64,000 nucleotides of DNA. It comes from Brucella intermedia LMG 3301. Lineage in GTDB: Bacteria > Pseudomonadota > Alphaproteobacteria > Rhizobiales > Rhizobiaceae. Below, piece after piece: positions 1 to 8,237 of this stretch. Positions within the stretch are counted from its first letter, which is position 1. Every line of letters starts with the position of its first letter. A program made the translations under genes and the position numbers. The notes under the pieces are model-generated. The model did not search any database, was not told the DNA's origin, and was given only the letters and a program-made list of their open reading frames with translations. Location: NCBI RefSeq assembly GCF_000182645.1, contig NZ_ACQA01000002.1, positions 124,001 through 188,000 of the forward strand. The letters are read 5' to 3'.

Positions 1-84
1 GTCGCCGCCATTCTCTACATGATCATCATCTATGTCGTGGCGCGCGGGGTCGATTTTCTCGACAAGCGCTTTGCGGCGCAGTGA
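1..84 (+). CDS. Polar amino-acid ABC transporter permease, C-terminal end only
   Basis: The window opens inside a gene read in frame 1. Only its last 27 codons are present: a hydrophobic stretch (ILYMIIIYVV) followed by a short charged tail ending at TGA 82-84. The next two genes are a permease and an ATPase of the polar amino-acid family, so this is probably the partner permease of a two-permease importer. Function rests on context, because the fragment itself is too short to classify. Confidence 0.6.
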   Translation, partial: VAAILYMIIIYVVARGVDFLDKRFAAQ

Positions 85-95
85 GGGAGGACTGG

Positions 96-755
96 ATGCA
101 GGCTCTCGATTTCAGCATCGTCACTCCCTATACCGATCTGCTTCTGACCGGCCTCTGGTGGACGCTGGTTCTGACCGTGGCTTCGGCCTTCCTGAGCTTC
201 GTGCTCGGCATCGCATTTGCGCTGGTGGTGCTCTATGCGCCCGCAATCCTCGCCTGGCCGGTGCGGTTCTTCATGTGGCTGTTCATGGGAACGCCGCTTC
301 TGCTGCAACTGTTCCTGATCTATTTCGGGCTGGTGCAGATCGGCATCGATATTCCGGCCCTTGGCGCGGGCATCATCGGCCTCAGCCTGCATTTCGCGGT
401 CTATAATGCCGACATCATCCGCGCAGGCATCGTGGCTGTCGATCCCGGCCAGATGGAAGGCGCCCGTTCCATCGGTTTCAGCCACGGACAGGCCTTGCGC
501 TATGTCGTCATTCCGCAGGCGATCCGCAACACCATCCCGCCGATCGGCAACAACATGATCGTTCTTCTGAAGGACACGTCGCTGGTTTCGATCATCGGCA
601 TTGCGGAACTGGTGCACAGCGCCCAGCTTGCCATCAGTGAAACCTTCAGCCCGTTTGAATTCTATATCACCGTCGCGGCCATCTATTACGTGGTCAATCT
701 CGTGCTCGAGGCTGGTCTGCGGCGCATTGAAAGAAAAGTGGAGGTCACGCGATGA
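96..755 (+). CDS. Polar amino-acid ABC transporter permease (HisM/GlnP type)
   Basis: This is an inner-membrane permease of 219 residues, the usual size for the family, which imports amino acids or related amines together with the ATPase encoded next. It is strongly hydrophobic with several membrane segments. A typical EAA cytoplasmic loop ([20 protein letters not shown], residues about 121-140) docks the ATPase. I chose ATG 96 over the in-frame GTG at 81 because an AGGGAGG ribosome site lies 5 bases before it and the GTG lies inside the end of the upstream gene. The stop overlaps the ATPase start (ATGA), so the two are translationally coupled. Substrate is not readable from sequence; the downstream genes suggest an amino acid, amine or amide. 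Confidence 0.9.
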   Translation: MQALDFSIVTPYTDLLLTGLWWTLVLTVASAFLSFVLGIAFALVVLYAPAILAWPVRFFMWLFMGTPLLLQLFLIYFGLVQIGIDIPALGAGIIGLSLHFAVYNADIIRAGIVAVDPGQMEGARSIGFSHGQALRYVVIPQAIRNTIPPIGNNMIVLLKDTSLVSIIGIAELVHSAQLAISETFSPFEFYITVAAIYYVVNLVLEAGLRRIERKVEVTR

Positions 756-1525
756 GCAGCTCCAAATCGGCAAAACCGATGGTCGAAGTGAAGGGCGCCC
801 GCAAGGCCTACGGCGCGCTGGAAGTATTGAAGGGCATAGACCTTTCAGTGGCGCGGGGCCAGATCGTTGCCATCATCGGCCCCAGCGGCTCCGGCAAGAG
901 CACGCTCCTGCGGTCGATCAACCATCTGGAAACGCTGAATGGCGGCGAGGTCTGGCTGGACGGCGTGCAGGTCAACCAGCCGCTGGCAGGGCAGGCGTTC
1001 GAAAAGCACATCAATGCGGTGCGCCAGCAGATGGGCATGGTGTTCCAGCACTTCAACCTGTTCCCGCACCTGACCGTGCTGGAAAACATCACGCTCGGCC
1101 CGATCAAGCTCAAGGGCATGGGCAAGGACGCGGCGCGCACGCTGGCGCTGGAGCTTCTGTCCAAGGTCGGGCTTGCCGACAAGATCGACGTCTATCCCTC
1201 GCGCCTGTCGGGCGGGCAGAAGCAGCGTGTGGCAATCGCGCGTGCGCTCGCCATGCAGCCGAAAGTGATGCTGTTTGACGAGGCAACTTCGGCGCTCGAC
1301 CCCGAGCTGGTGGACGAAGTGAATGCCGTCATGAAACAGCTTGCCGCCGAACATATGACGATGCTGATCGTCACGCACGAGATGCGTTTTGCAGGCGAGG
1401 TTGCCGACCGCATCCTGTTCATGGATGGCGGCGTGGTCGTGGAAGAAGGGCCGCCGGACCAGATACTCAGCAACCCGGTGCAGGAGCGTACCCGCTCCTT
1501 CCTCAAGAAATATCTGGCTGCGTGA
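752..1525 (+). CDS. Polar amino-acid ABC transporter ATP-binding protein (GlnQ/HisP type)
   Basis: This is the cytoplasmic ATPase (257 residues) that powers the importer formed with the two permeases upstream. Visible motifs are Walker [10 protein letters not shown] (43-51), Q-loop Q99, ABC signature LSGGQKQR (152-159), Walker B VMLFDE (172-177) followed by ATSALDPE, and the switch histidine in VTHEM. Length and motifs are normal for the PAAT family. It starts inside the permease stop codon and lies 9 bases before the next gene. No solute-binding protein is in the window; it may be upstream of the left edge. Confidence 0.95.
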   Translation: MSSSKSAKPMVEVKGARKAYGALEVLKGIDLSVARGQIVAIIGPSGSGKSTLLRSINHLETLNGGEVWLDGVQVNQPLAGQAFEKHINAVRQQMGMVFQHFNLFPHLTVLENITLGPIKLKGMGKDAARTLALELLSKVGLADKIDVYPSRLSGGQKQRVAIARALAMQPKVMLFDEATSALDPELVDEVNAVMKQLAAEHMTMLIVTHEMRFAGEVADRILFMDGGVVVEEGPPDQILSNPVQERTRSFLKKYLAA

Positions 1526-1534
1526 GGTGTCGGC

Positions 1535-3190
1535 ATGAGCGAGCGAAACAACGAGTTTGTGAATTTCGCGGAGTTTCCCGATTTCGGGCTGACCCCGGCG
1601 CAGCGCCGCGAGGCTGTCCTCGGCCATTATTACGAATATCCCGGCATGGACGGGCCGCGCGGCGAAATCTGGTGTTATACCGACGCCTATTCCTATCTGC
1701 CGGGCGCGACGGTTCATCTTCAGGTAAGTGCGACCGCGCAACGTTTCGACATCGAAATCGTGCGGGACGGCGCAGTGGAAGCGCCGGTATTCTCAAAACG
1801 CGGGATCGACTGCAAATGGCAGGATACACCGGCGCAATGTTCGGTCGTCGGCTGCGGCTGGGAAACGACATTCGCCGTCAGGACGGATGAGACCTGGCCC
1901 TCCGGCGCTTATCGCATCACGCTGAAGGCGCATGGCAATGACGGCCAGCCCATCCATTGCCATCACCTGTTCATCCTGCGCCCTGCGGCGGGGCGCAAGC
2001 CGGGCCGTATCCTGCAGGTTGCCGCAACCGGCACATGGACGGCCTATAATACCTGGGGCGGCTCCAACCATTATCAGGGCATTACCGGGCCGAACGGCGA
2101 TCAATATGCGACGACGGTGAGCATCGAGCGCCCGTTCTGCCGTGGCTTCGCGCTGCTGCCGCCCGATGCGCCGCGTGTGCCGCTGGAAATCGTCACGCCC
2201 CCTGCCGCGCCCCCGCGCTATCCGCACATGGAATGGGCCTATGCCAATGGCTATTCCAAGAAATATGCCTCGTCCGGCTGGGCAAGCTATGACAGCCTGT
2301 TTTTCCGCTGGGCCGAACGGGAAGGCTATGCGGTCGATCTCGCAACCCAGCATGAGCTGCATTTCGCGCCGGAAATTCTCGACGGTTATGACTGCGTGGT
2401 CTTTGTCGGTCATGATGAATACTGGACATGGGAAATGCGCGATGCCGTCGATAATTATGTCGATGGCGGCGGTCGTGCGGCGCGTTTCGCCGGCAATTTC
2501 ATGTGGCAGACCCGGCTTGAGGATAATGGCAAGCGGCAGACCTGCTACAAATACCGTGCCCGCGCCGAAGATCCGGTCTATCGCTCCGCCGATCCGCGCC
2601 GCACAAGCGGCTGCTGGGAAGCGGCGGAAACCGGACGGCCTGCCGCAGAGACATTCGGCCTCAACGCCTTGCGCGGGCTTTATGTCGGCTGGGGCGGCTG
2701 CGCCCCGCGCGGCGTGCGCGGTTTCCCGGTCTATCGTCCCGAACACTGGGCCTTTGCAGGAACCGGCATCTATTACGGCGATCTTCTGGGTTCGCAAGGC
2801 CATGCCTTCGGCTACGAGGTCGACGGACTGGATTATGTGATCCGTGGCGGATTGCCGGAGCCGGAAGAGGGCAGCGGCGCACCTGACGGGTTGCAGATTC
2901 TGGCGCTCGGCATGTCGTCTCTCAAGGAGGAAAGCGCGGATATTCCGGCCGACGACCAGTTCCTTTCCGACGCCGATGCAAAATTCGTGGCCGATACGCT
3001 GATTGGCAACGATGGGGATGCAGCCGTGGAACGCACCAAGCGGGGCTGCGGCATGATCGTCAATTTTCCACGCGGCAAGGGCGAGGTCTTCCACGCCGGA
3101 AGCTGCGAGTGGGTAGCGGCCCTCAAGCGCGGCGACCGCATGGTCGAGCGCGTGACCGCCAATGTTCTCAACCAATATCTCAAGCGCTGA
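1535..3190 (+). CDS. N,N-dimethylformamidase beta-subunit-like protein
   Basis: This 551-residue protein resembles the large subunit of N,N-dimethylformamidase, an iron amidohydrolase. The recognisable part is the central and C-terminal region, with GHDEYWTWE (292-300) followed by MRDAVDNYVDGGG, a hallmark of this family. Bacterial dimethylformamidase large subunits are about 760 residues, so this is a shorter relative, and no small-subunit gene is adjacent. No signal peptide is evident. It is co-oriented and close-packed with the transporter before it and the aminotransferase after it, so it may hydrolyse a C-N bond of the imported compound. True dimethylformamide activity is not implied. 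Confidence 0.75.
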   Translation: MSERNNEFVNFAEFPDFGLTPAQRREAVLGHYYEYPGMDGPRGEIWCYTDAYSYLPGATVHLQVSATAQRFDIEIVRDGAVEAPVFSKRGIDCKWQDTPAQCSVVGCGWETTFAVRTDETWPSGAYRITLKAHGNDGQPIHCHHLFILRPAAGRKPGRILQVAATGTWTAYNTWGGSNHYQGITGPNGDQYATTVSIERPFCRGFALLPPDAPRVPLEIVTPPAAPPRYPHMEWAYANGYSKKYASSGWASYDSLFFRWAEREGYAVDLATQHELHFAPEILDGYDCVVFVGHDEYWTWEMRDAVDNYVDGGGRAARFAGNFMWQTRLEDNGKRQTCYKYRARAEDPVYRSADPRRTSGCWEAAETGRPAAETFGLNALRGLYVGWGGCAPRGVRGFPVYRPEHWAFAGTGIYYGDLLGSQGHAFGYEVDGLDYVIRGGLPEPEEGSGAPDGLQILALGMSSLKEESADIPADDQFLSDADAKFVADTLIGNDGDAAVERTKRGCGMIVNFPRGKGEVFHAGSCEWVAALKRGDRMVERVTANVLNQYLKR

Positions 3191-3202
3191 CAGAGTAACG
3201 CC

Positions 3203-4570
3203 ATGCTCAACACAAATGCACAGAATGAACGCCCGGCATCACATCTTTTCTACCAGTCGCGCCTGCGCAGGCCGCTGGTGGATCGCGCCGAGGGCATCTA
3301 CATCTGGGATCAGGACGGACGTCGCGTCATCGACGGATCGAGCGGCGCGATGGTGGTCAATATCGGCCATGGCAATCGCAACGTGCTCGATGCCATGAAG
3401 GAGCAGATGGACCGCGTGACCTTCGCCTATCGCCTGCATTTCGAAAACGAACCGGCGGAAGATCTGGCACGCATGGCCGCAGAGCGTATGCCGGAAGGTC
3501 TGGACAAGATATTCTTCGTTTCCGGCGGTTCGGAAGCGGTCGAATCCTGCATCAAGCTCGCCCGCCAGTGGGCGGTTGCGACCGGGCAGGGCAAGCGCTG
3601 GAAAGTGATTTCGCGCTTTCCCTCCTATCACGGCGGCACGCTTGGGGCGCTCGCCGTCACCGGCTATGCGGCCCTGAGCGAGCCTTTCGCGCCCATCATG
3701 CGCGAAATGCCCAAGGTTCCGGCGCCGACCGCCTATCTCGACCGCGACAATCTCTCGATGGAACAGCGCGGACAGAAATATGCCGACATGCTGGAGGAAC
3801 GGATTCAGGAGGAAGGCCCTGAAAGCGTGCTCGCCTTCATCATGGAGCCGATCGGCGGCGCCTCTACCGGCGCGCTGGTTGCGCCCGACAGCTATTATCC
3901 GCGCATCCGCGAAATCTGCGACCGTTATGGCATCCTGCTGATCCATGACGAGGTGATGAGCGGCGCCGGGCGCACCGGCAAGTTTCTGGGCGGCGACCAC
4001 TGGAACTGCAAGCCGGACCTGATCGCGCTTTCCAAGGGCTTTGCCTCCGGTTATTGCCCGCTGGGCGCGATGGCGGCGCCGGGGCGCATCGTGCAGCCGG
4101 TTCTGGACGCGGGCGGCTTCCTGCATGGCTTCACCTATGCCGGCAATCCGCTGGCCTGCGCGGCAGGCAAGGCAGTGCTGCAGGAAATCGATCGCCTCGA
4201 TCTCGTCGGCAATGCCGCCCGCATGGGCGATGCGCTGAAGGGCGAACTGGAAGGGCTTGCAAAGCGCTTCCCCTTTATCGGCGATGTGCGCGGCAAGGGC
4301 CTGCTGCTCGCTGCCGAATTCGTTTCCGACCCCGAAACCATGAAGCCGCTGCCGAAGGAGCTGAACGCCCATCAGCGCATGGTCGATCTCGCCTATGAGC
4401 GCGGGCTGATCATCTATTCGCGCCGCACACGCGGCGGCGTCGAAGGCGATCATTTCCTCGTCTGCCCGCCCATGATCGTCAGCCGCGAACAGGTCGGCGA
4501 GATCACCGACATCCTCGGCGACACGCTGGAGGTTCTGGCGCGTGAGCTCAAACTGCCCGTGAATGCGTAA
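3203..4570 (+). CDS. Class III PLP-dependent aminotransferase
   Basis: This is a cytoplasmic aminotransferase of 455 residues, the usual size for class III (omega-amino acid, beta-alanine or diamine transaminases). The PLP ring-nitrogen aspartate lies in LIHDEVMSGAGRTGKF (D249) and the Schiff-base lysine in LSKGFASGYCPLGAM (K278). FVSGGSEAVES (105-115) is the phosphate-binding region. Class III enzymes typically move a terminal or beta amino group to pyruvate or 2-oxoglutarate. The next gene encodes a beta-keto-acid-cleaving enzyme family, which suggests, by inference only, that the aminotransferase produces a beta-keto acid from a beta-amino acid. Confidence 0.9.
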   Translation: MLNTNAQNERPASHLFYQSRLRRPLVDRAEGIYIWDQDGRRVIDGSSGAMVVNIGHGNRNVLDAMKEQMDRVTFAYRLHFENEPAEDLARMAAERMPEGLDKIFFVSGGSEAVESCIKLARQWAVATGQGKRWKVISRFPSYHGGTLGALAVTGYAALSEPFAPIMREMPKVPAPTAYLDRDNLSMEQRGQKYADMLEERIQEEGPESVLAFIMEPIGGASTGALVAPDSYYPRIREICDRYGILLIHDEVMSGAGRTGKFLGGDHWNCKPDLIALSKGFASGYCPLGAMAAPGRIVQPVLDAGGFLHGFTYAGNPLACAAGKAVLQEIDRLDLVGNAARMGDALKGELEGLAKRFPFIGDVRGKGLLLAAEFVSDPETMKPLPKELNAHQRMVDLAYERGLIIYSRRTRGGVEGDHFLVCPPMIVSREQVGEITDILGDTLEVLARELKLPVNA

Positions 4571-4582
4571 GGAAACCGGATC

Positions 4583-5531
4583 ATGACCGACAAGAAGAAA
4601 ATGCGTCGCAAGGTGATCATCACCTGCGCGGTGACGGGTTCCGTGCACACGCCGTCCATGTCGCCGCATCTGCCGGTAACGCCCGACGAGATTGCGAGCG
4701 AAGCCATTGCGGCAGCGGAAGCGGGTGCGTCGATCCTGCATCTGCATGCCCGCGACCCGCGCGACGGCAGGCCTTCCGCCAATCCGGGACCTGTTCATGC
4801 AGTTCCTGCCGCGCATCAAGCAATCGACATCTGCCGTGGTGAATATCTCCACCGGCGGCTCGTCGCTGATGACGCTGGAGGACCGGCTGGCCGCGCCGCT
4901 CCGGGCAGAGCCGGAAATGTGCTCGCTCAATATGGGTTCGATGAATTTCGCGCTATTCCCGGCACTCGACAAGCCGCGTGAATGGAAACATGCGTGGGAG
5001 CCGGAACTGCTCGAAGCCACCCGCCATTCCATCTTCAAGAACACTTTCGCGGACATGGAAGGCATCCTGACCAGTCTCGGACAGGGCTGCGGCACGCGTT
5101 TCGAGTTTGAATGCTACGATGTCGGCCATCTTTATTCGCTGGCGCATTTCCGCGACCGGGGACTGGTGTCGGGCCATCTGTTCATCCAGTTCGTCTTTGG
5201 CGTTCTGGGTGGCATCGGGGCCGATCCGGACAATCTCATGCATATGAAGCGGATTGCCGACAAGCTGTTCGGGGACGATTATTCCTTTTCCGTGCTGGCG
5301 GCGGGGCGGCACCAGATCCCGATGATAACCATGGCGGCCGCCATGGGCGGCAATGTCCGCGTGGGGCTGGAAGACAGCCTTTATGACGGGCGCGGCCAGC
5401 TTGCCAGAAGCAATGCCGATCAGGTGCGGCGCATACGCGGCATCCTCGACGGCCTGTCGCTGGACGTTGCGACGCCCGAGGAGGCACGCGAATATCTGGG
5501 CCTCAAAGGCGGAGACAGGGTGGCGTTCTGA
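4583..5531 (+). pseudogene. BKACE/DUF849 beta-keto acid cleavage enzyme, +1 frameshift
   Basis: Family members convert a beta-keto acid plus acetyl-CoA to acetoacetate and a new acyl-CoA using a metal ion (Kce type). The N-terminal part reads from ATG 4583 with the metal-binding H-x-H in ILHLHARDP (H53, H55). It loses frame in the GGG run at 4786-4788. Removing one G restores PSANPDLFMQFLPRIKQS and the rest of the protein to TGA 5529-5531, including NISTGGSS and the GLEDSLY motif with the metal-binding glutamate. A repaired protein would be about 315 residues, normal for the family. As written the product stops after 132 residues. It is either a young pseudogene or a base-calling error; neighbours on both sides are intact. 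Confidence 0.85.
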
Positions 5532-6058
5532 TGCCGAAAATCGTGTTGGACAGCAAAAGGCGCGTCATCGTTCGTCTGGGCGAACCCGCTGATGCCGAAA
5601 TGATCCATGAGGCGATCCGCATCATGGGCGAGGGGCTTGGCGCTGCCGACAGGATTTCCAGCACGGTCGAGGATTTTCGCCGTTACGGTTTCGGCCCCTA
5701 TGCGGCATTCACCAGCCTGATCGCCGAGGTGGACGGGGCATTTGCCGGGCTGGCCCTGTTTTTCCCCATCTTCTCGACATGGTATGGCAAGCCCGGCGTC
5801 TACGTGCAGGACCTCTATGTCGATGAAGCCTTTCGCGGCAACGGGATCGGCGAAGTGCTTCTGCGCCATGTCTCCTCCTGGTCGATGGCGCGGGGCGGCG
5901 TCTATCTGCGGCTGGCCGTGGACCGGGACAATATTGCTGCGCAGAGATTTTATGAGCGGCTCGGTATCGGCTGGATCGAATCCGACCGCGATCACGGCGC
6001 CTATGGTGAGGATTTCACCCGCCTGGCGCGCATCAATCAAATCAGGGAGCAGTCATGA
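5531..6058 (+). CDS. GNAT-family N-acetyltransferase
   Basis: This is a 175-residue acetyltransferase of the GNAT fold. The acetyl-CoA loop is visible as VDEAFRGNGIGEVLLRHV (about 97-114), with the typical later element AAQRFYERLGI. Length is normal for a single-domain GNAT enzyme. The start codon overlaps the last base of the preceding TGA, and the gene overlaps the following deacetylase by 4 bases, so it is part of the operon. An acetyltransferase next to a deacetylase of the acetylpolyamine type suggests that acetylation of an amine is reversed or used for protection in this pathway. The acceptor is unknown. Confidence 0.88.
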   Translation: MPKIVLDSKRRVIVRLGEPADAEMIHEAIRIMGEGLGAADRISSTVEDFRRYGFGPYAAFTSLIAEVDGAFAGLALFFPIFSTWYGKPGVYVQDLYVDEAFRGNGIGEVLLRHVSSWSMARGGVYLRLAVDRDNIAAQRFYERLGIGWIESDRDHGAYGEDFTRLARINQIREQS

Positions 6059-7083
6059 AAGCCTTTTACGCAGTCGAGCAGAAGCGTCACGACCCGAAAG
6101 CCTTTCTTTCCAGCGGCGCGCCGCAGCCGAACCCCGAACAGCCGGAGCGTGTCGAACGTCTGCTCGCCGGTGCAAAGGCCGCAGGCTGCGAGATCATCCG
6201 TCCGCAAAATCACGGCCTTGGCCCGATTGCGGCCGTGCATACGCCGGAATATCTGGAATTCCTGCAGCACATCCATGCCCGCTGGCGGCGTATCGAAGAG
6301 GCGTCGGAAGAGGTGATCCCCAACATCCATCCGCTCGCGCGTGACGGCCGCTATCCGGCGTCCGCCGTGGGGCAGGTCGGCTATCACATGGCCGATACGG
6401 CCTGCCCGATTGCCGAACACACGTGGGAAAGCGTGTGCTGGAGCGCGTGGAGCGCGGTCGATGCCGCCGATGCGGTGCTTGCAGGGGAAGTTGCGGCCTA
6501 TGCGCTCTGCCGTCCGCCGGGGCATCATGCCTTTGCCGATGTGGCGGGCGGCTTCTGCTTCGTCAACAATTCGGCGGTCGCCGCAGAGCGCCTGCGCTCC
6601 AATGCCCGGCGTGTGGCGATCCTCGACGTCGATCTTCATCACGGCAACGGCACGCAGGGTATATTCTATTCCCGTCCCGATGTGCTGACCGTCTCCATCC
6701 ATGCTGATCCGGTGCGTTTCTATCCATTCTTCTGGGGCCACGCCGACGAACGCGGCGAAGGCGCGGGGCTTGGCTACAATCTCAACCTGCCGCTGCCGCG
6801 CAAATCCGGCGACGCCGAATTCCTCGCCTCGCTCGACACGGCCTTCCGCCGCATCGAAGCCTTCGCGCCCGATGCGATCGTGGTCGCGCTCGGCCTCGAT
6901 CCGTTCGAGGGGGATCCGTTCGGCGGGTTGTCGGTGACTACCGGCGGTTTCGGACGCATTGCCGAAGCAATCGCGAAGCTGCGGCTGCCCACCGTCATCG
7001 TGCAGGAAGGCGGCTATCTGTGCGATGCGCTGGGCGATAATCTCACGGCCTTCCTCGGCGGCTACCGGTCGGTGGCGCGATGA
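6055..7083 (+). CDS. Histone-deacetylase-family amidohydrolase (acetylpolyamine amidohydrolase type)
   Basis: This zinc deacetylase of 342 residues carries the expected active-site parts: RPPGHH (153-158), the zinc ligands in DVDLHHGNG (D193, H195) and EGDP (D287), and the catalytic tyrosine in QEGGY (Y321). The N-terminal region (HPEQPERV-like start, HTPEYLEFL) matches bacterial acetylpolyamine amidohydrolases, which remove acetyl or acyl groups from polyamines and related amines in the cytoplasm. It starts in the ATGA overlap with the GNAT gene and overlaps the thioesterase by 4 bases. Substrate in this operon is unknown; an N-acylated diamine or amino acid fits the neighbours. Confidence 0.88.
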   Translation: MKAFYAVEQKRHDPKAFLSSGAPQPNPEQPERVERLLAGAKAAGCEIIRPQNHGLGPIAAVHTPEYLEFLQHIHARWRRIEEASEEVIPNIHPLARDGRYPASAVGQVGYHMADTACPIAEHTWESVCWSAWSAVDAADAVLAGEVAAYALCRPPGHHAFADVAGGFCFVNNSAVAAERLRSNARRVAILDVDLHHGNGTQGIFYSRPDVLTVSIHADPVRFYPFFWGHADERGEGAGLGYNLNLPLPRKSGDAEFLASLDTAFRRIEAFAPDAIVVALGLDPFEGDPFGGLSVTTGGFGRIAEAIAKLRLPTVIVQEGGYLCDALGDNLTAFLGGYRSVAR

Positions 7084-7499
7084 GCGGTCTTGTTACCTTT
7101 GTCGGCGTCGCGCATCCGTGGATGTGCGATGTCATGGGGCATATGAATGTCCGGCATTATGCCGGGATGTTCGACGATGCGAGCTTTCAACTGCTTGGCC
7201 ACATCGCAGGGAAAATTCCCGATGACGCATTCGGCTGGGCCGATGTGCGCTCGGCAACCGAATACAAGCGTGAAGTGCCAGCCGGGGACCTGCTGACGAT
7301 CTGTTCGCAGGTGTTGAAAGTCGGGCGCTCGTCGATCACGTTTCGCCAGACGATGGCGGGTTCGCTCGACGGCGAACTGCGCGCGGTCAACGAAGTTACC
7401 TCTGTATGTTTCGACAAGGTTGCGCGGCGTTCAGCCGAACTTGCACCCGACATGCGCTTGAGGGCCGAGAGGCTGCTTGCGGATCAACCGGCCTGCTGA
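7080..7499 (+). CDS. Hotdog-fold acyl-CoA thioesterase
   Basis: This 139-residue protein looks like a 4-hydroxybenzoyl-CoA-thioesterase-type hotdog enzyme. The start has the family pattern of an Asp/Gly-rich loop (MGHMNVRHYAGMFDDAS, about 20-36) preceding the hotdog helix. It would hydrolyse an acyl-CoA to acid and CoA. Placed after a BKACE gene, it may release the acid from the acyl-CoA that BKACE makes, as in the carnitine-degradation pair of BKACE and betainyl-CoA thioesterase. It is the last gene of the operon: it overlaps the carbonic anhydrase gene on the other strand by 16 bases at the 3' ends. Confidence 0.82.
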   Translation: MSGLVTFVGVAHPWMCDVMGHMNVRHYAGMFDDASFQLLGHIAGKIPDDAFGWADVRSATEYKREVPAGDLLTICSQVLKVGRSSITFRQTMAGSLDGELRAVNEVTSVCFDKVARRSAELAPDMRLRAERLLADQPAC

Positions 7500-8107
7500 C
7501 ATGAAAAATCCAGCACGCTTTTCGTGCAGTCGCATTGAAGGTCGCGCAACAGGCCGTCCTTGAGGCCGTAAATCCAGCCATGCACGACAATCTCCTTGTT
7601 CTGTTTCCAGGCCGATTGCAGAACCGGCGTGCGCGACAGGCTTTCCACCTGCGAGGCGACGGTCAGCTCGCAAAGCCGGTTCAGGCGTTCTTCGGGATCG
7701 GTAAAGCGGTCCAGTTCCTGCTCATGTGTCTGCGCGATATCGCGCACCGGCTGCAGCCAGTTGTCGATGATGCCGTGGCCATAACCGGCCATGGCGGCGC
7801 GCACGCCGCCGCAACCGTAATGGCCGCAGACGATGATGTGCCTGATCTCCAGCACCTCGACCGCAAATTCGAGCACCGACAGCAGGTTGAGATCGGCGCG
7901 ATGGACGAGGTTGGCGACGTTGCGGTGCACGAACACCTCGCCCGGCTGCAATCCGGTGACGACATTGGCCGGAACGCGGCTGTCGGAACAGCCGATCCAG
8001 AGATATTCCGGGCGCTGCATCGAGGACAGCCGGCTGAAATATTCGGGATCTTCCCGGCGTTTTTCCACGGCCCACTGCCGGTTATGTTCGAAAAGGTCTG
8101 ATAGCAT
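7484..8107 (-). CDS. Beta-class carbonic anhydrase
   Basis: This cytoplasmic zinc enzyme interconverts CO2 and bicarbonate. The protein has 207 residues, normal for the class. Zinc ligands are C40, H96 and C99 (IGCSDSR and CGHYGCGG), with the D42/R44 dyad of the beta class. Start ATG 8107 is followed directly by conserved N-terminal sequence. It is convergent with the thioesterase gene and is transcribed alone. Upstream bases show only a weak purine-rich ribosome site (GAGACGGG). Confidence 0.95.
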   Translation of the reverse strand: MLSDLFEHNRQWAVEKRREDPEYFSRLSSMQRPEYLWIGCSDSRVPANVVTGLQPGEVFVHRNVANLVHRADLNLLSVLEFAVEVLEIRHIIVCGHYGCGGVRAAMAGYGHGIIDNWLQPVRDIAQTHEQELDRFTDPEERLNRLCELTVASQVESLSRTPVLQSAWKQNKEIVVHGWIYGLKDGLLRDLQCDCTKSVLDFSCQQAG

Positions 8108-8206
8108 GAACCCGTCTCATCCGGATGATCTTCATTCTCGGACATAGACGAATATAGAAGTACAGTATTTGATGCGGATCAAGCAGGACCTGCTTCGGCA
8201 GTGGAA

Positions 8207-8229
8207 GGAGCGGGCCGGATGCCCGCTCC
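8207..8229 (-). terminator. Hairpin downstream of the NCS2 permease
   Basis: A perfect 9-bp stem (GGAGCGGGC / GCCCGCTCC) with a 5-base loop lies just past the permease stop. The minus-strand side continues TTCC without a proper U-tract, so intrinsic termination is uncertain; it may instead stabilise the 3' end. Confidence 0.45.
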
Positions 8230-8237
8230 CTCTGATT

